Assembly: GCA_963678215.1 (NCBI GenBank)
Contig: OY782758.1
Location: 1,550,001-1,614,000, forward strand
Direction: 5' to 3'
Length of the DNA: 64,000 nt
Source of the DNA: Thiobius zoothamnicola
GTDB lineage: Bacteria > Pseudomonadota > Gammaproteobacteria > Chromatiales > Chromatiaceae
Under the pieces are notes generated by a model. It made no database searches. It was not told where the DNA came from and saw nothing but the letters and a program-made list of their open reading frames with translations. This document shows positions 44,075 to 53,635 of this stretch, one piece after another. Each line of letters starts with the position of its first letter. Position 1 is the stretch's first letter. Made by a program: the position numbers and the translations under genes.

Positions 44075-45040
44075 TTAACAAATTAACTCCTTCATTGGGT
44101 GCCCCTTCGTAATCATTCGTTTCAAAGTGCTTTCCGTGACATGGGTATATAACTGTGTCGTCGTGATGCTTTGGTGACCAAGTAGTTTTTGTACGAAGCG
44201 AATATCCACCCCATTGCCAATAAGATGAGTCGCCGCCGAGTGTCGCAGCATATGAGGCGTCACTCGATAATTCAGATTAGCGGATAATCCAGCCTCCCGA
44301 ATCAATATGCGGACATGCTGGGTATCACTTGCCGTCCCCAACGAAGTGATTAAAAAACTGTCGCTACTCAATTTTTTATTCTGGGTTACTGCCAAGTAAT
44401 TTCGAATCAATTCACGCGTCTGGGCATAGGGCAAAAAAACAATCCGTTGACGTTGCCCCTTACCATGTACATGAACAACCCCATCAGACAAGTTCAAATC
44501 TGATGGCTTTAGAGCGCATAGCTCTGCGACGCGCATGCCTGTGGTAAATAAAACCTCGAGACTGACTATTGCCGTCAGGAGACGAAGGCCCTTTTGTGTG
44601 GATGTTCTGGATGCAATAGCGTTTCTGTTTAAATCACCACGTTTTTCCAACCCCAACTCCTTGATTGGAGCCAGCAATAATTTCCTCAGATCTCTTTTCG
44701 GTAGACTCTTGGGCAGGCTTGTCGGCAGCCGAATGGATAGAGCCATTTTGCGAAATGGACTTTCAGGCAGGACTTCTTCCAATTCAAACCAACGAAACAT
44801 GGCCTTGGCGCAAGCGATGCGTCGTTTAACCGTTGCCTCTTTCAGTTCGCATTCATTAAAAAGGAAGCTGACATAGTCGTGAAAAAAAACGCGGTCACAA
44901 GCCGTAAGCTTTCGTTCAGGCCCAGCGAACTGATTAAGTGCGGTTAAATCAATTGCATACGCTCGCAGCGTATGCTCAGCCAGCTTTTTGGTATGTGCGC
45001 AAACATTCAGATAATGCTCAATCGCTTTGGATAGAATCAC
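44075..45040 (-). CDS. Tyrosine recombinase / phage-type integrase
   Basis: A 321-residue XerC/D-like site-specific recombinase. The N-terminal SAM-like domain spans about residues 1-90. Catalytic residues are all visible: Arg in FTTGMRVAELCALKPSDL, HMLRHSAATHL (H-x-x-R), the LLGHQSITTTQLYTHV box with the second His and the nucleophilic Tyr. It reads leftward toward the ATP-grasp gene, 82 bp away, with the 19-bp repeat between them. Longer spacing between motifs and no dif context argue against it being the chromosomal XerC or XerD. It may mobilise the island or invert the segment between the 19-bp repeats. Confidence 0.9.
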   Translation of the reverse strand: MILSKAIEHYLNVCAHTKKLAEHTLRAYAIDLTALNQFAGPERKLTACDRVFFHDYVSFLFNECELKEATVKRRIACAKAMFRWFELEEVLPESPFRKMALSIRLPTSLPKSLPKRDLRKLLLAPIKELGLEKRGDLNRNAIASRTSTQKGLRLLTAIVSLEVLFTTGMRVAELCALKPSDLNLSDGVVHVHGKGQRQRIVFLPYAQTRELIRNYLAVTQNKKLSSDSFLITSLGTASDTQHVRILIREAGLSANLNYRVTPHMLRHSAATHLIGNGVDIRFVQKLLGHQSITTTQLYTHVTESTLKRMITKGHPMKELIC

Positions 45041-45208
45041 AGTGTAGCCCCATGAGTTTTTGGTTCGAGCCTCCCTACTTTGGTTGGTCTTCCAATCGGG
45101 TATTCTGTGATGTCGTAAAAATCGTTTCTTGTTGTTTTGGGCTTATTGGATCATCGCTGACCGAGGGTAGCTAAAACCCATCCTCTCTCGCTTCAAAAAT
45201 AACGCGGC

Positions 45209-45607
45209 CTACCCTCTTCCTTCGCCAAATTGCTTGGCGTAGGCATCAGCAAATAAACTCTCTAGCTCATCAACCACCGAGGCAGCCGCCTTGCCTTGCA
45301 GGATATGTTCACTCATCAAGCCAGAGGCCTGATGCAGCAATTCATCCTTATTCAACATGGGGTAGGTTTTTGATAAGCGCCGCATCGCCGCCACAACGGA
45401 TTCTGTCGCCGGGCGAGGGATAGCTTGTGGCGTTGCTGGAGCTGGTTCTGTCACCACAGACGCGTCAAGTTGTTCTCCGGCTTGGTTACGCTGGGCCAAG
45501 AATTCCACAAACGCCAACACTGTTTGCTTGTCAACGTCGCTCAAAGCAGCAAAACTGCGGAGCAGTTGGCGCTTGTCCGCCGATTCGCTGGTCGATAGGG
45601 GAAGCAC
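45209..45607 (-). CDS. Conserved hypothetical protein
   Basis: A 132-residue protein without membrane segments. An N-terminal helix-rich part (LLRSFAALSDVDKQTVLAFVEFLAQR) is joined by a Pro/Ala linker to a second helical part (IPRPATESVVAAMRRLSKTYPMLNKDELLH), which I associate with a family of unknown function in Gammaproteobacteria. The GTG start at 45607 is 3 bp past the LysR stop, so it is probably cotranscribed with the regulator. It marks the right border of the AT-rich island. Function not known. Confidence 0.65.
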   Translation of the reverse strand: MLPLSTSESADKRQLLRSFAALSDVDKQTVLAFVEFLAQRNQAGEQLDASVVTEPAPATPQAIPRPATESVVAAMRRLSKTYPMLNKDELLHQASGLMSEHILQGKAAASVVDELESLFADAYAKQFGEGRG

Positions 45608-45610
45608 CGT

Positions 45611-46516
45611 TTAATCCGCAACTTTTTCTTGGCAATAATTCCTGGCGAAATCCAGCAACTCCTCCATCACCCGGACGCGGAATTTTTGTTTTTGATGCAC
45701 GAACGAGAAAGGCCTGACCAACGGCGGGTCAAGCTGCAACGCTAACAAAGTGCCCAACCGCAATTCCTTTTGAATGGTCGCGTATGACACGATGGACACA
45801 CCCATGCCTGCCTCTACGGCACCTTTAACCGCTTCCGGGCTGCCCAATTCCATGGCGACGCTCATCGCTTGCTTGGATTCATCGCTCTGACAGATGTATT
45901 CATTAATGACTTCGCGCGTGCCGGAGCCTTCTTCGCGGCAAATAAAGGGATATTCCAGCAATTCTTCCATGGCCACCACAGCTTTACCTGACATCGGATG
46001 CTTGGGAGGCACGATAGCGACCAGACGATCTTCACGGCATTTGCCCACAACCAGGTTTTTATTACTGACCGGCGCTTCCACAACACCCAAATCAATCGCA
46101 TTGTTTTCCACCATGGAAACAATACCTTCGGTGTTCGACACTTTCAGGTGAATGCTGACATCTGGATACTGATTACGGAAATCCCCCAGTAAAGCAGGCA
46201 GCATATATTCAGCGATGGTCGTGCTGGCACCAATGGTCAGTGAACCACTGATTTCACCGGTCATTTCACGTACGCTGTTTTCCATTTCGGTGTAAAGCTC
46301 GAAAATGCGATCCGCATAAGCAAACACCCTGCCACCAGCATCGGTCAGACTGATTCGGTTATGCGTTCGATCAAATAAACGCGTATTGAAATATTCCTCC
46401 AGTTGACGGACCTGAAAGGTCACCGCAGGCTGAGTCATATGCAGCGTTTCCGCCGCCTTGGTGAAACTTAACAAACGAGCAACAGTGTGGAATACCTGTA
46501 AACGGCGATCAGCCAT
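45611..46516 (-). CDS. LysR-family transcriptional regulator (CbbR/CysB-like)
   Basis: A 301-residue activator/repressor. The N-terminal winged helix is typical (HTVARLLSFTKAAETLHMTQPAVTFQVRQLEEYFNTRLFDR) and followed by a substrate-binding domain with LTIGASTTIAEYMLPALL. The ligand is unknown; the sequence resembles CbbR-type regulators, but no RuBisCO genes are in the window. The ATG at 46516 has AGAGG six bases upstream. It diverges from the PBP1a gene across about 230 bp, so it could regulate either itself or that gene. Downstream hypothetical gene likely in the same transcript. Confidence 0.9.
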   Translation of the reverse strand: MADRRLQVFHTVARLLSFTKAAETLHMTQPAVTFQVRQLEEYFNTRLFDRTHNRISLTDAGGRVFAYADRIFELYTEMENSVREMTGEISGSLTIGASTTIAEYMLPALLGDFRNQYPDVSIHLKVSNTEGIVSMVENNAIDLGVVEAPVSNKNLVVGKCREDRLVAIVPPKHPMSGKAVVAMEELLEYPFICREEGSGTREVINEYICQSDESKQAMSVAMELGSPEAVKGAVEAGMGVSIVSYATIQKELRLGTLLALQLDPPLVRPFSFVHQKQKFRVRVMEELLDFARNYCQEKVAD

Positions 46517-46750
46517 GTCGCACCTCTTTTTCATATCCAACAGTCATTATCATTCCCAGATACCCATACGTATCATCAACACGTTCTGATCAAGCTCAGG
46601 ACAAACCTGGTGCAGAACCTTTTCACTAAATTAAATCTGAAAGTCCATGAATAAGCGCTGCTTATACCATAGACAAGCGAGCTATATCAAAAAAGACTGT
46701 TGGATCGGCAAACTGCTAAACTGCCCGCCATTCCGCACAATGACAGCCTC

Positions 46751-49132
46751 ATGTCCTTTATGAAATGGTTTTATAAACTGCTGATGGCAGGCCTCGCTCT
46801 GGGCGTCATCAGCACCTTTTTGCTTACCGGCGCTGGCGTTTTCGCTTATTACCATTCGATTTCGCCAAACCTGCCGGATGTCGAGGAATTGCGCAAAATA
46901 CAACTTCAGGTGCCTTTGAGGATATATTCCAAAGAAGGCGACCTGATCGCCGAGTTCGGGGAGAAAAGAAGGTCGTCTGTCCAATTCTCCGACATTCCAC
47001 GCAGCATGGTGAATGCCATCATTGCAGCAGAGGATGATGATTTTTTTCATCATTCAGGCATTGATCTACGGGGTTTGGCGCGCGCTGGCTTGAAATTATT
47101 GATGACCGGTGAACGCCAACAAGGCGGCAGCACCATCACCATGCAGGTCGCGCGTAATTTTTATCTCACGCGACAGAAAACCTATTTGCGCAAAATTTAC
47201 GAAATATTTCTCGCCTTACGCATCGAACAAAAACTGACCAAGGGAGAAATCTTCGAGCTTTATGTGAATAAAATCTACCTCGGCCAACGCGCTTATGGCA
47301 TCGCCGCCGCCGCAAAAGCGTATTACGGCGCAACTTTAGATCAACTGACTCTCGCCCAAACCGCCATGATTGCGGGATTACCCAAAGCCCCCTCCAGCTA
47401 TAACCCGCTGATCAATCCTGAGCGCGCGCTCAACCGCCGCAATTATGTGCTTGGCCGCATGCTGACCTTGCAATTGATCTCCCAAGCCGCCTATGACAAA
47501 GCCATGGAAAAACCGGTCAGCGCGAAAAAACACACGCCTGAAATCCTGGCTGAAGCACCTTACGTCGCTGAAATGGCGCGGGCCGAAATGGTCAAAACCT
47601 ATGGCGATTCCGCTTATACGGATGGCTACCATGTCTACACCACCATCCAAACGCGGGAACAAACCGCTGCCAATCGGGCGCTACGTCAGGCGCTGAATGA
47701 TTATACGGATCGCCATGGTTATCACGGCCCAATAAAGCACCTTGATTGGCAAAAGCTGACCGACGATGAACTCAACAACAGGCTTCAAACACAGCGCGTC
47801 GCTGATTTGCAGCCCGCTATCGTCACCCAGGTTGACCCGCAAAGCGTCAACGTCCGCATCTATGAACAAGCATCCATCACGCTGCCCTGGCCAGGCTTGC
47901 AATGGGCGAAAGCTTATCAATCTGTCAACCGGCAAGGTCCAGCGCCAGAGAATGCCGCCGATCTGTTGAAAACGGGTGACTTGATCCATATACGCAACAC
48001 GGCCAACGGCTGGCGACTGGCGCAAAAGCCCAAAGTATCCGGCGCATTAACTTCCCTGCGATCATCCGATGGTGCCATTCTGGCGCTGGTTGGCGGATAT
48101 GATTACTATACCAGTCAATTCAATCGGGTAACCCAGGCGATGCGCCAACCCGGTTCAGGGTTGAAACCTTTCGTTTACGCCGCCGCATTAGCGAAAGATT
48201 TTACGCCAGCAAGCATCATCAATGATGCCCCGGTAGTGTTCGATGACCCGAGCCTGGAAGGCGCATGGCGTCCGAAAAACTATTCCGGGCGCTTTTATGG
48301 CCCAACCCGTTTGCGCGTCGCCTTGACATATTCCCGTAATCTGGTGTCGGTTCGCTTGTTAAAACACATGGGTATCCAAGATACGGTTGAGTACATCACC
48401 AAATTCGGTTTTAGCGCGGATAAACTATCACCCAACCTCTCACTCGCTTTGGGCAACGCCAGCGTGACGCCTTTACAAATGGCGCGTGGGTATGCCGTGT
48501 TGTCGAATGGCGGTTATCTGGTTGAGCCTTACTTTATTGAACGTGTGGATCAAGGGGGGAAAACCGTTTACCGCCATGATCCATTCATCGCCTGTGAAAA
48601 CGACTGCCCCAAACCGGCTCCCCGAGCAATCAGCGCGCAAAATCGTTTTTTAATGTATTCCATCTTGCAGGATGTCATCCGCTACGGCACGGCAACCAAG
48701 GCGAAAAAACTCGGCAGAAAAGATATTGCAGGTAAAACCGGCACCACGAACGATCAGAGGGATGCCTGGTTTAACGGCTTTAATGGTTCTATTGTCACCA
48801 GCGTCTGGGTGGGTTTCGATGACAACAGCGTCCTCGGACGTGGCGAAGTCGGGGGAAGAGCTGCCCTACCAGCATGGATCGACTATATGCAAACCGCACT
48901 CACCGATATTGAAGATCAACCACCGCGCATGCCAGAAGGCATCACGACTGTACGCATTGACGCCAAAACAGGATTACGCGCATCCACGGCGACCCGACAA
49001 GCCATGTTCGAAATCTTCGCTGACGACAAACTACCGGACAGCCCAAGCGATACACCGACTGACCCTATCAGCACCCCGGTATTCAATCCGCCAGGCACCA
49101 GCACTCCCCCACCTGATGACGAACTTTTCTAG
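46751..49132 (+). CDS. mrcA: Penicillin-binding protein 1A (bifunctional transglycosylase/transpeptidase)
   Basis: Builds and cross-links peptidoglycan; class A PBP of about 793 residues. One N-terminal anchor helix is followed by the GT51 domain (EDDDFFHHSGID with catalytic Glu, GGSTITMQVARNFYL), an OB-like insert, then the transpeptidase with SGLK (serine nucleophile), TYSRNL as the SxN motif and GKTGTTND. The Pro/Thr-rich C-terminal tail ends TPPPDDELF. ATG at 46751 starts just before the anchor; an in-frame TTG at 46700 is possible. No strong ribosome site is visible for either. Confidence 0.95.
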   Translation: MSFMKWFYKLLMAGLALGVISTFLLTGAGVFAYYHSISPNLPDVEELRKIQLQVPLRIYSKEGDLIAEFGEKRRSSVQFSDIPRSMVNAIIAAEDDDFFHHSGIDLRGLARAGLKLLMTGERQQGGSTITMQVARNFYLTRQKTYLRKIYEIFLALRIEQKLTKGEIFELYVNKIYLGQRAYGIAAAAKAYYGATLDQLTLAQTAMIAGLPKAPSSYNPLINPERALNRRNYVLGRMLTLQLISQAAYDKAMEKPVSAKKHTPEILAEAPYVAEMARAEMVKTYGDSAYTDGYHVYTTIQTREQTAANRALRQALNDYTDRHGYHGPIKHLDWQKLTDDELNNRLQTQRVADLQPAIVTQVDPQSVNVRIYEQASITLPWPGLQWAKAYQSVNRQGPAPENAADLLKTGDLIHIRNTANGWRLAQKPKVSGALTSLRSSDGAILALVGGYDYYTSQFNRVTQAMRQPGSGLKPFVYAAALAKDFTPASIINDAPVVFDDPSLEGAWRPKNYSGRFYGPTRLRVALTYSRNLVSVRLLKHMGIQDTVEYITKFGFSADKLSPNLSLALGNASVTPLQMARGYAVLSNGGYLVEPYFIERVDQGGKTVYRHDPFIACENDCPKPAPRAISAQNRFLMYSILQDVIRYGTATKAKKLGRKDIAGKTGTTNDQRDAWFNGFNGSIVTSVWVGFDDNSVLGRGEVGGRAALPAWIDYMQTALTDIEDQPPRMPEGITTVRIDAKTGLRASTATRQAMFEIFADDKLPDSPSDTPTDPISTPVFNPPGTSTPPPDDELF

Positions 49133-49205
49133 ATAGCGTCGTCATGAGAACGATCCGCCCGGCCGCCAGTAGCGAGGCATCTTTTTAACCTGACTCGGAG
49201 TCCAG

Positions 49206-50489
49206 ATGAGCCACACAAATCTTTTTCAACATGCGCAGCAACACATCCCTGGCGGGGTGAATTCCCCTGTGCGGGCATTTAACGGCGTCGGCGGCGATCC
49301 AGTATTTATCAAACAAGCCACAGGCGCTTATCTGCTGGATGTTGAAGACAAGCGTTATATTGATTACGTCGGCTCATGGGGGCCAATGATCCTGGGACAT
49401 GCCCACCCTGAAGTGATTCGCGCAGTCAGCGATACCATTCAGCATGGCCTGTCTTTTGGCGCGCCCACCGAGCTGGAAACCGCCATGGCCGATAAAGTCT
49501 GCGAACTCATGCCATCCATTGAACTGGTCAGGATGGTGTCATCCGGTACGGAAGCGACCATGTCCGCCATTCGTCTGGCGCGCGGCTACACGGGTCGGGA
49601 TAAAATCGTCAAATTCGAAGGCTGTTATCACGGCCATTCAGACACTTTGTTAGTCAAAGCCGGTTCTGGCGCATTGACGCTAGGTGAACCTTCCTCGCCT
49701 GGCGTACCCGCCGCGCTGGCCGAACACACCATCACCCTCAACTACAATGACCTTGAACAGGTCAACCAGACATTCGCCGAAATCGGCGAGCAAATCGCTA
49801 GCATCATTGTGGAACCCGTGGCTGGCAACATGAACTGTATCCCACCCGCCGACGGCTTTCTGTCAGGATTACGTCAAATTTGTGACCAATTCGGCAGCGT
49901 GTTGATATTTGACGAAGTGATGACCGGCTTTCGGGTCGCTCTGGGCGGCGCTCAAGGTCTATACAGCGTCCAGCCGGATTTGACCACGTTGGGCAAAATT
50001 ATCGGTGGAGGCATGCCGGTTGGCGCTTTCGGCGGTAAACGGGACATCATGATGCAAATTGCGCCGCTAGGTCCGGTTTATCAAGCAGGCACATTATCCG
50101 GCAACCCAGTCGCCATGTCCGCTGGGTTGAAAACGCTCGAATTAATCAGTGAAGCTGGTTTTCATGCATCTTTAACGGCGCAAACCCGCTATTTATTAGA
50201 GGGCTTATCAAATGCGGCCAAACAAGCGGGCATTCCCATGACCACCAACCAAGTTGGCGGAATGTTCGGCCTCTTCTTCACTGAAGCAAAAACCGTGCAT
50301 AACTTCACCGGTGCCATGGCCTGCAATCAACAGCACTTCAAAACCTTCTTCCATGCCATGCTGGAGGAAGGCGTATACCTGGCACCATCCGCTTTTGAGG
50401 CTGGGTTTGTTTCCGCCGCCCATACCCGGGAAGATTTGGATGCGACCCTCGCTGCTGCCGCGAAAAGCTTCCAGCGACTATCAGATTAA
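49206..50489 (+). CDS. hemL: Glutamate-1-semialdehyde 2,1-aminomutase
   Basis: Makes 5-aminolevulinate for tetrapyrroles from glutamate-1-semialdehyde, the C5 route. The 427-residue protein opens with HIPGGVNSPVRAF, has the aspartate FDEVMTGFRV and the PLP lysine in LGKIIGGGMPVGAFGG. GGAG is six bases before the ATG. It lies about 70 bp after mrcA on the same strand. Its stop overlaps the rnfE stop by 4 bp in a tail-to-tail arrangement. Confidence 0.97.
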   Translation: MSHTNLFQHAQQHIPGGVNSPVRAFNGVGGDPVFIKQATGAYLLDVEDKRYIDYVGSWGPMILGHAHPEVIRAVSDTIQHGLSFGAPTELETAMADKVCELMPSIELVRMVSSGTEATMSAIRLARGYTGRDKIVKFEGCYHGHSDTLLVKAGSGALTLGEPSSPGVPAALAEHTITLNYNDLEQVNQTFAEIGEQIASIIVEPVAGNMNCIPPADGFLSGLRQICDQFGSVLIFDEVMTGFRVALGGAQGLYSVQPDLTTLGKIIGGGMPVGAFGGKRDIMMQIAPLGPVYQAGTLSGNPVAMSAGLKTLELISEAGFHASLTAQTRYLLEGLSNAAKQAGIPMTTNQVGGMFGLFFTEAKTVHNFTGAMACNQQHFKTFFHAMLEEGVYLAPSAFEAGFVSAAHTREDLDATLAAAAKSFQRLSD

Positions 50490-51181
50490 GGCGTGGCGTT
50501 GATTGCAGAAGCAGACGTTTTCACTGGCTGCTTTAAACGCTCATCAATCACATTCTTGCACGCAATCAACGCCGCCAGACCAAAAAAAGCGCCGGGCGGC
50601 AAAATCGCCAGCAGCATGCCTGGATAGTCTTCCCCCAGCGACAGACGCCATGCGCTGGCCGATTCGCCAAACATCAAATGGGCACCATCCAACAAGGTGC
50701 CCTGCCCGACCAATTCCCGCATGCCGCCCAATGCCACTAAAGCGAGCATGAAACCCACGCCCATCGCCAAGCCATCAACGGCAGCGGCGCGCATCGGGTT
50801 ACGCGAAGCAAAAGCCTCAGCACGGCCAATAATGGCGCAATTGGTCACGATCAAGGGGATAAAAATGCCCAGAATCTTATAGAACTCGTGAAAATAAGCG
50901 TTCATCACCAATTCCACCGTGGTGACAAACGACGCAATAATCAACACAAAAACCGGCAGGCGGACTTCACTTGGAACCCAATGCCGAATCGCTGAGACAG
51001 ACAGATTAGACAACAACAATACCAAGGTCGTCGCCAACCCCAGCCCCAACCCATTAATCAATGTATTGGTCACTGCCAATAAAGGACACAGCCCCAATAA
51101 AGCGACCAACGCCTGATTATTGCGCCACAAGCCATCCGCCGCGATCTTCCCATAATTAACGCTTGATGTATCCACACGCAT
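50486..51181 (-). CDS. rnfE: Rnf/Rsx complex membrane subunit E
   Basis: Polytopic subunit of 231 residues, with six helices and the family motifs LGLCPLLAVTNTLINGLGLG, FVLIIASFVTTVELVMNAY and PLIVTNCAIIGRAEAFASRN, whose cysteines hold a membrane [2Fe-2S] centre together with RnfA. In most genomes this gene follows rnfG; here it is alone, 20 kb from rnfCDG and pointing the other way. A fully conserved sequence argues that it is functional, so the complex would be assembled from separate loci. The ATG has a weak GGGTAG ribosome site. Confidence 0.95.
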   Translation of the reverse strand: MRVDTSSVNYGKIAADGLWRNNQALVALLGLCPLLAVTNTLINGLGLGLATTLVLLLSNLSVSAIRHWVPSEVRLPVFVLIIASFVTTVELVMNAYFHEFYKILGIFIPLIVTNCAIIGRAEAFASRNPMRAAAVDGLAMGVGFMLALVALGGMRELVGQGTLLDGAHLMFGESASAWRLSLGEDYPGMLLAILPPGAFFGLAALIACKNVIDERLKQPVKTSASAINATP

Positions 51182-51429
51182 TTAAACCACTACCCTTTGT
51201 CTATCATTTCCCACAAAACAATTTTGAATGATCAGCCGCCACCCAACCAAGAAAACCACAAATTAACTATTTAATTAAATAGAAAGTTACTTAATTTCTA
51301 TTGAAATATTACTTTCATCAATTCATTATTTCTCCGTCAAATTACAAGCATACTCTAAGTCCGCTTTTTACAGTAAAAGCACATGTAATTTACCTGAGAT
51401 CATCCAGGGACAATGGCTAAAGGATTGAA
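51182..51429. promoter_or_regulatory. AT-rich upstream region of the ferritin-like operon
   Basis: About 250 bp without genes, between divergent rnfE and the ferritin-like operon. An imperfect dyad (GAAAGT at 51282 to ACTTTC ending 51316, with ATTTC/GAAAT inside) could bind a regulator. No certain Fur, CsoR or CueR box can be recognised by eye. Confidence 0.4.
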
Positions 51430-51498
51430 ATGATCACTAATCGCTTCACACAAGAAGCTGAATACCAACTGATTAACCTGACGCAAAAGGTAACTTGA
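51430..51498 (+). CDS. Possible 22-residue leader peptide overlapping the ferritin-like gene start
   Basis: A short frame encoding MITNRFTQEAEYQLINLTQKV plus one Thr, preceded by AAAGGA at ideal spacing. It ends 2 bp before the ATG of the ferritin-like protein, so ribosomes could reinitiate there. The peptide is polar, with no run of one amino acid that would indicate attenuation. It may be real or chance; no homologue is known to me. Confidence 0.35.
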   Translation: MITNRFTQEAEYQLINLTQKVT

Positions 51499-51500
51499 AG

Positions 51501-53615
51501 ATGAGTATTATTGATCGTGATAAAATCAAAAGACGAAACTACGAAGAAAATTTTGAAGCAGACAAAGCAGCATTACGCGCAATCGCACAACGTGCTATTG
51601 ATGTCGAACTTTTTACTATCCCGCTGTATATGACATCCATGTATTCCATTAAAGGGATGCATCAAGTCAATATCAAAAATTTCGATCACTATAAAGGCCG
51701 AATCTGGCCTGGCTCAGAACCGACCTGCGATGCAGAAAACGAAAACGAAAAGGCCTTTAACTCGATTTTCGGCGTTTTCATCCAGGAAATGTTCCATCTG
51801 GAGCTAACCGCCAATCTAGCCACCGCCATTGGCAAACGCCCTAAATTCACCCGTGGGCCTTTACAACGTTCTGATAATGGCTGGAAGGCTTACGGCGAGG
51901 GTAACAAAATTGTCCCAGGCATTGTTGACCTGAGAGATACCCAAAATACCAGCCACCTTGAGGTAAAACTCGGCCCGCTGGATCAAAACAGCATTGACCT
52001 GTTCCGCCTGATTGAACAGGATGATGAGAAAGCCAAGGCAAATATCAAGTCCGACAAAACACACCTTTATTTCCCCGAAACCCCTTTTGCCGACTGGGAA
52101 GCCGACGACGATGAAGGCGATTTACCCATGTTTGGTTCGATCGGACATATGTATGAATGCTACGCGGAATACGCCAGCATTAAATACAAAGGGTACACCT
52201 ATGAAAGGTTATATGATGATTTAGGCTGGACTTTTGAACGCGATGACGTGGAGATTACCCAGCGCCCCAGGTTATTTGAAATCCTGTATTGTGAAAATCT
52301 GAAGAAAAAGGGCTACAACGGGGATATGGAAAATTGTATACCCGAAGACAGCCCGGAATATGGCAAAAGGAAGGTCATGTTCAACAACCATAAGGGTGAC
52401 GAATTCCCGCGCATCAAAACCGACTTCAACTGTGTCCCTCCGTCTAAAGCCTTTAAAACCGCCATAAAAATGATGTCGGCCATTGTAGACCAAGGTGAAG
52501 GGCACCACGATAACCAGTCATTTGATTCAGAGGGTGAAGTACTTAAAAAATATCAACCCGATGAAGCTGTGATTGCAACAAAGTATCCCTCTTACAATGA
52601 TGATGGCATCAAATTGCCGGATGATGAAGCAACCCATGCCTGCGCTCGCGCGCAATACGAAACGGATACCCATTACGCACGCTTCGATGAAATCCGCGAC
52701 AAACTGGATCAAATTGAAACCTGGGTTGATTGGCACAACACCGGTCATTGCTGGAGTGAAAACGACCTGAAAAATCACGATTATGTTGCGCCTGAAAACT
52801 GTAATGGCTCAAAAGATCAGGATCCAAGTTGCGCCATCCCAACGCCCGCTGAAGTCGCCAATTCCATGAACCGTTTAAAAGACAAACGTGGCAAGTCAGG
52901 CGATTATTTTGAAGCCTTCAGCCAAGGCGCGGTGGGTGCCATTTATGGCGTAGTACGCTCATTGAATCAATTCTGGCGCGATGAGAATTATGGCTTGCCA
53001 TTAGGTGCCATGCGCGCTTCCGGCGACCGCATATCCATCATCTGGGCCGTGTATGGTGAAACGCCTGATCTTTCTTTGGGTATCGGCAGACCGAGCCGCA
53101 CAGACAATTTGTTTAATGCCTGCCAAGGCTTGAATTTCGAAAATCCGGGCAACTCGTGCGCCGCCAGCGAAGCTTATCACACCTGTAAAAACGCCAACTC
53201 GTGCCGTACACAAGGCGCTTGTGGCGTGGTCGCACTGGATTGCGAGAAGGTATTGCCTAGTCCAAAGAAAAAGTGCAAAAAATTGGATGATACCTACTAC
53301 ACAGCACCAGGCGATAACCAATGTAAAACCTTGGCGGGCTGCTCCGTACCGATCTCAGCTTCGCAAATGCTAAGGGTATCAAGCGGAGAAGCCGAAATGA
53401 CGCTGTATAACTTCGAGCGCGATGAGGATGGCGATTTCACGCCGGTAAAATTAACCAATGACGCAGGAGAACCCGCCACCATACCTTTTAAAACCGGCAC
53501 CACCGTATACGATGCAGCCTGGGAAGCCTACACCAAAGTATTGGAAGCAAAAGGTGAAAAGGCTCCAAAAAAACCAAAACCCAATGACATGCGTATTGCG
53601 CTGATCCCCAACTAA
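51501..53615 (+). CDS. Ferritin-like protein (VioB/iminophenylpyruvate-dimer-synthase-like domain) with cysteine-rich C-terminal region
   Basis: About 704 residues, no signal peptide. The N-terminal part (about 15-230) is a ferritin-like four-helix domain: AIDVELFTIPLYMTSMYSI and FIQEMFHLELTANLATAIGK give the Glu and Glu-x-x-His diiron-type ligands, and GHMYECYAEY and DQGEGHHDN may add more. A region after residue 540 carries nine cysteines in about 75 residues, including NACQGLN, NSCAAS, HTCKNANSCRTQGACG and KTLAGCSV, reminiscent of cysteine motifs of MNIO substrates. A DUF692 (MNIO) enzyme and its partner follow. I infer that the tail is modified by them, with possible metal binding. ATG at 51501 is preferred over TTG at 51495. 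Confidence 0.75.
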   Translation: MSIIDRDKIKRRNYEENFEADKAALRAIAQRAIDVELFTIPLYMTSMYSIKGMHQVNIKNFDHYKGRIWPGSEPTCDAENENEKAFNSIFGVFIQEMFHLELTANLATAIGKRPKFTRGPLQRSDNGWKAYGEGNKIVPGIVDLRDTQNTSHLEVKLGPLDQNSIDLFRLIEQDDEKAKANIKSDKTHLYFPETPFADWEADDDEGDLPMFGSIGHMYECYAEYASIKYKGYTYERLYDDLGWTFERDDVEITQRPRLFEILYCENLKKKGYNGDMENCIPEDSPEYGKRKVMFNNHKGDEFPRIKTDFNCVPPSKAFKTAIKMMSAIVDQGEGHHDNQSFDSEGEVLKKYQPDEAVIATKYPSYNDDGIKLPDDEATHACARAQYETDTHYARFDEIRDKLDQIETWVDWHNTGHCWSENDLKNHDYVAPENCNGSKDQDPSCAIPTPAEVANSMNRLKDKRGKSGDYFEAFSQGAVGAIYGVVRSLNQFWRDENYGLPLGAMRASGDRISIIWAVYGETPDLSLGIGRPSRTDNLFNACQGLNFENPGNSCAASEAYHTCKNANSCRTQGACGVVALDCEKVLPSPKKKCKKLDDTYYTAPGDNQCKTLAGCSVPISASQMLRVSSGEAEMTLYNFERDEDGDFTPVKLTNDAGEPATIPFKTGTTVYDAAWEAYTKVLEAKGEKAPKKPKPNDMRIALIPN

Positions 53616-53635
53616 ACGCCAATAAGGCTCTGCCC

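Noticed and set aside
45055..45095. GGTTCGAGCC, a possible tRNA T-loop as an integrase attachment site
   Set aside because: The bases on both sides do not form a T stem or an acceptor arm, so no tRNA or tRNA remnant is supported.
46682..47053. A 123-codon minus-strand frame
   Set aside because: Antisense to the start of the PBP1a gene and without motif.
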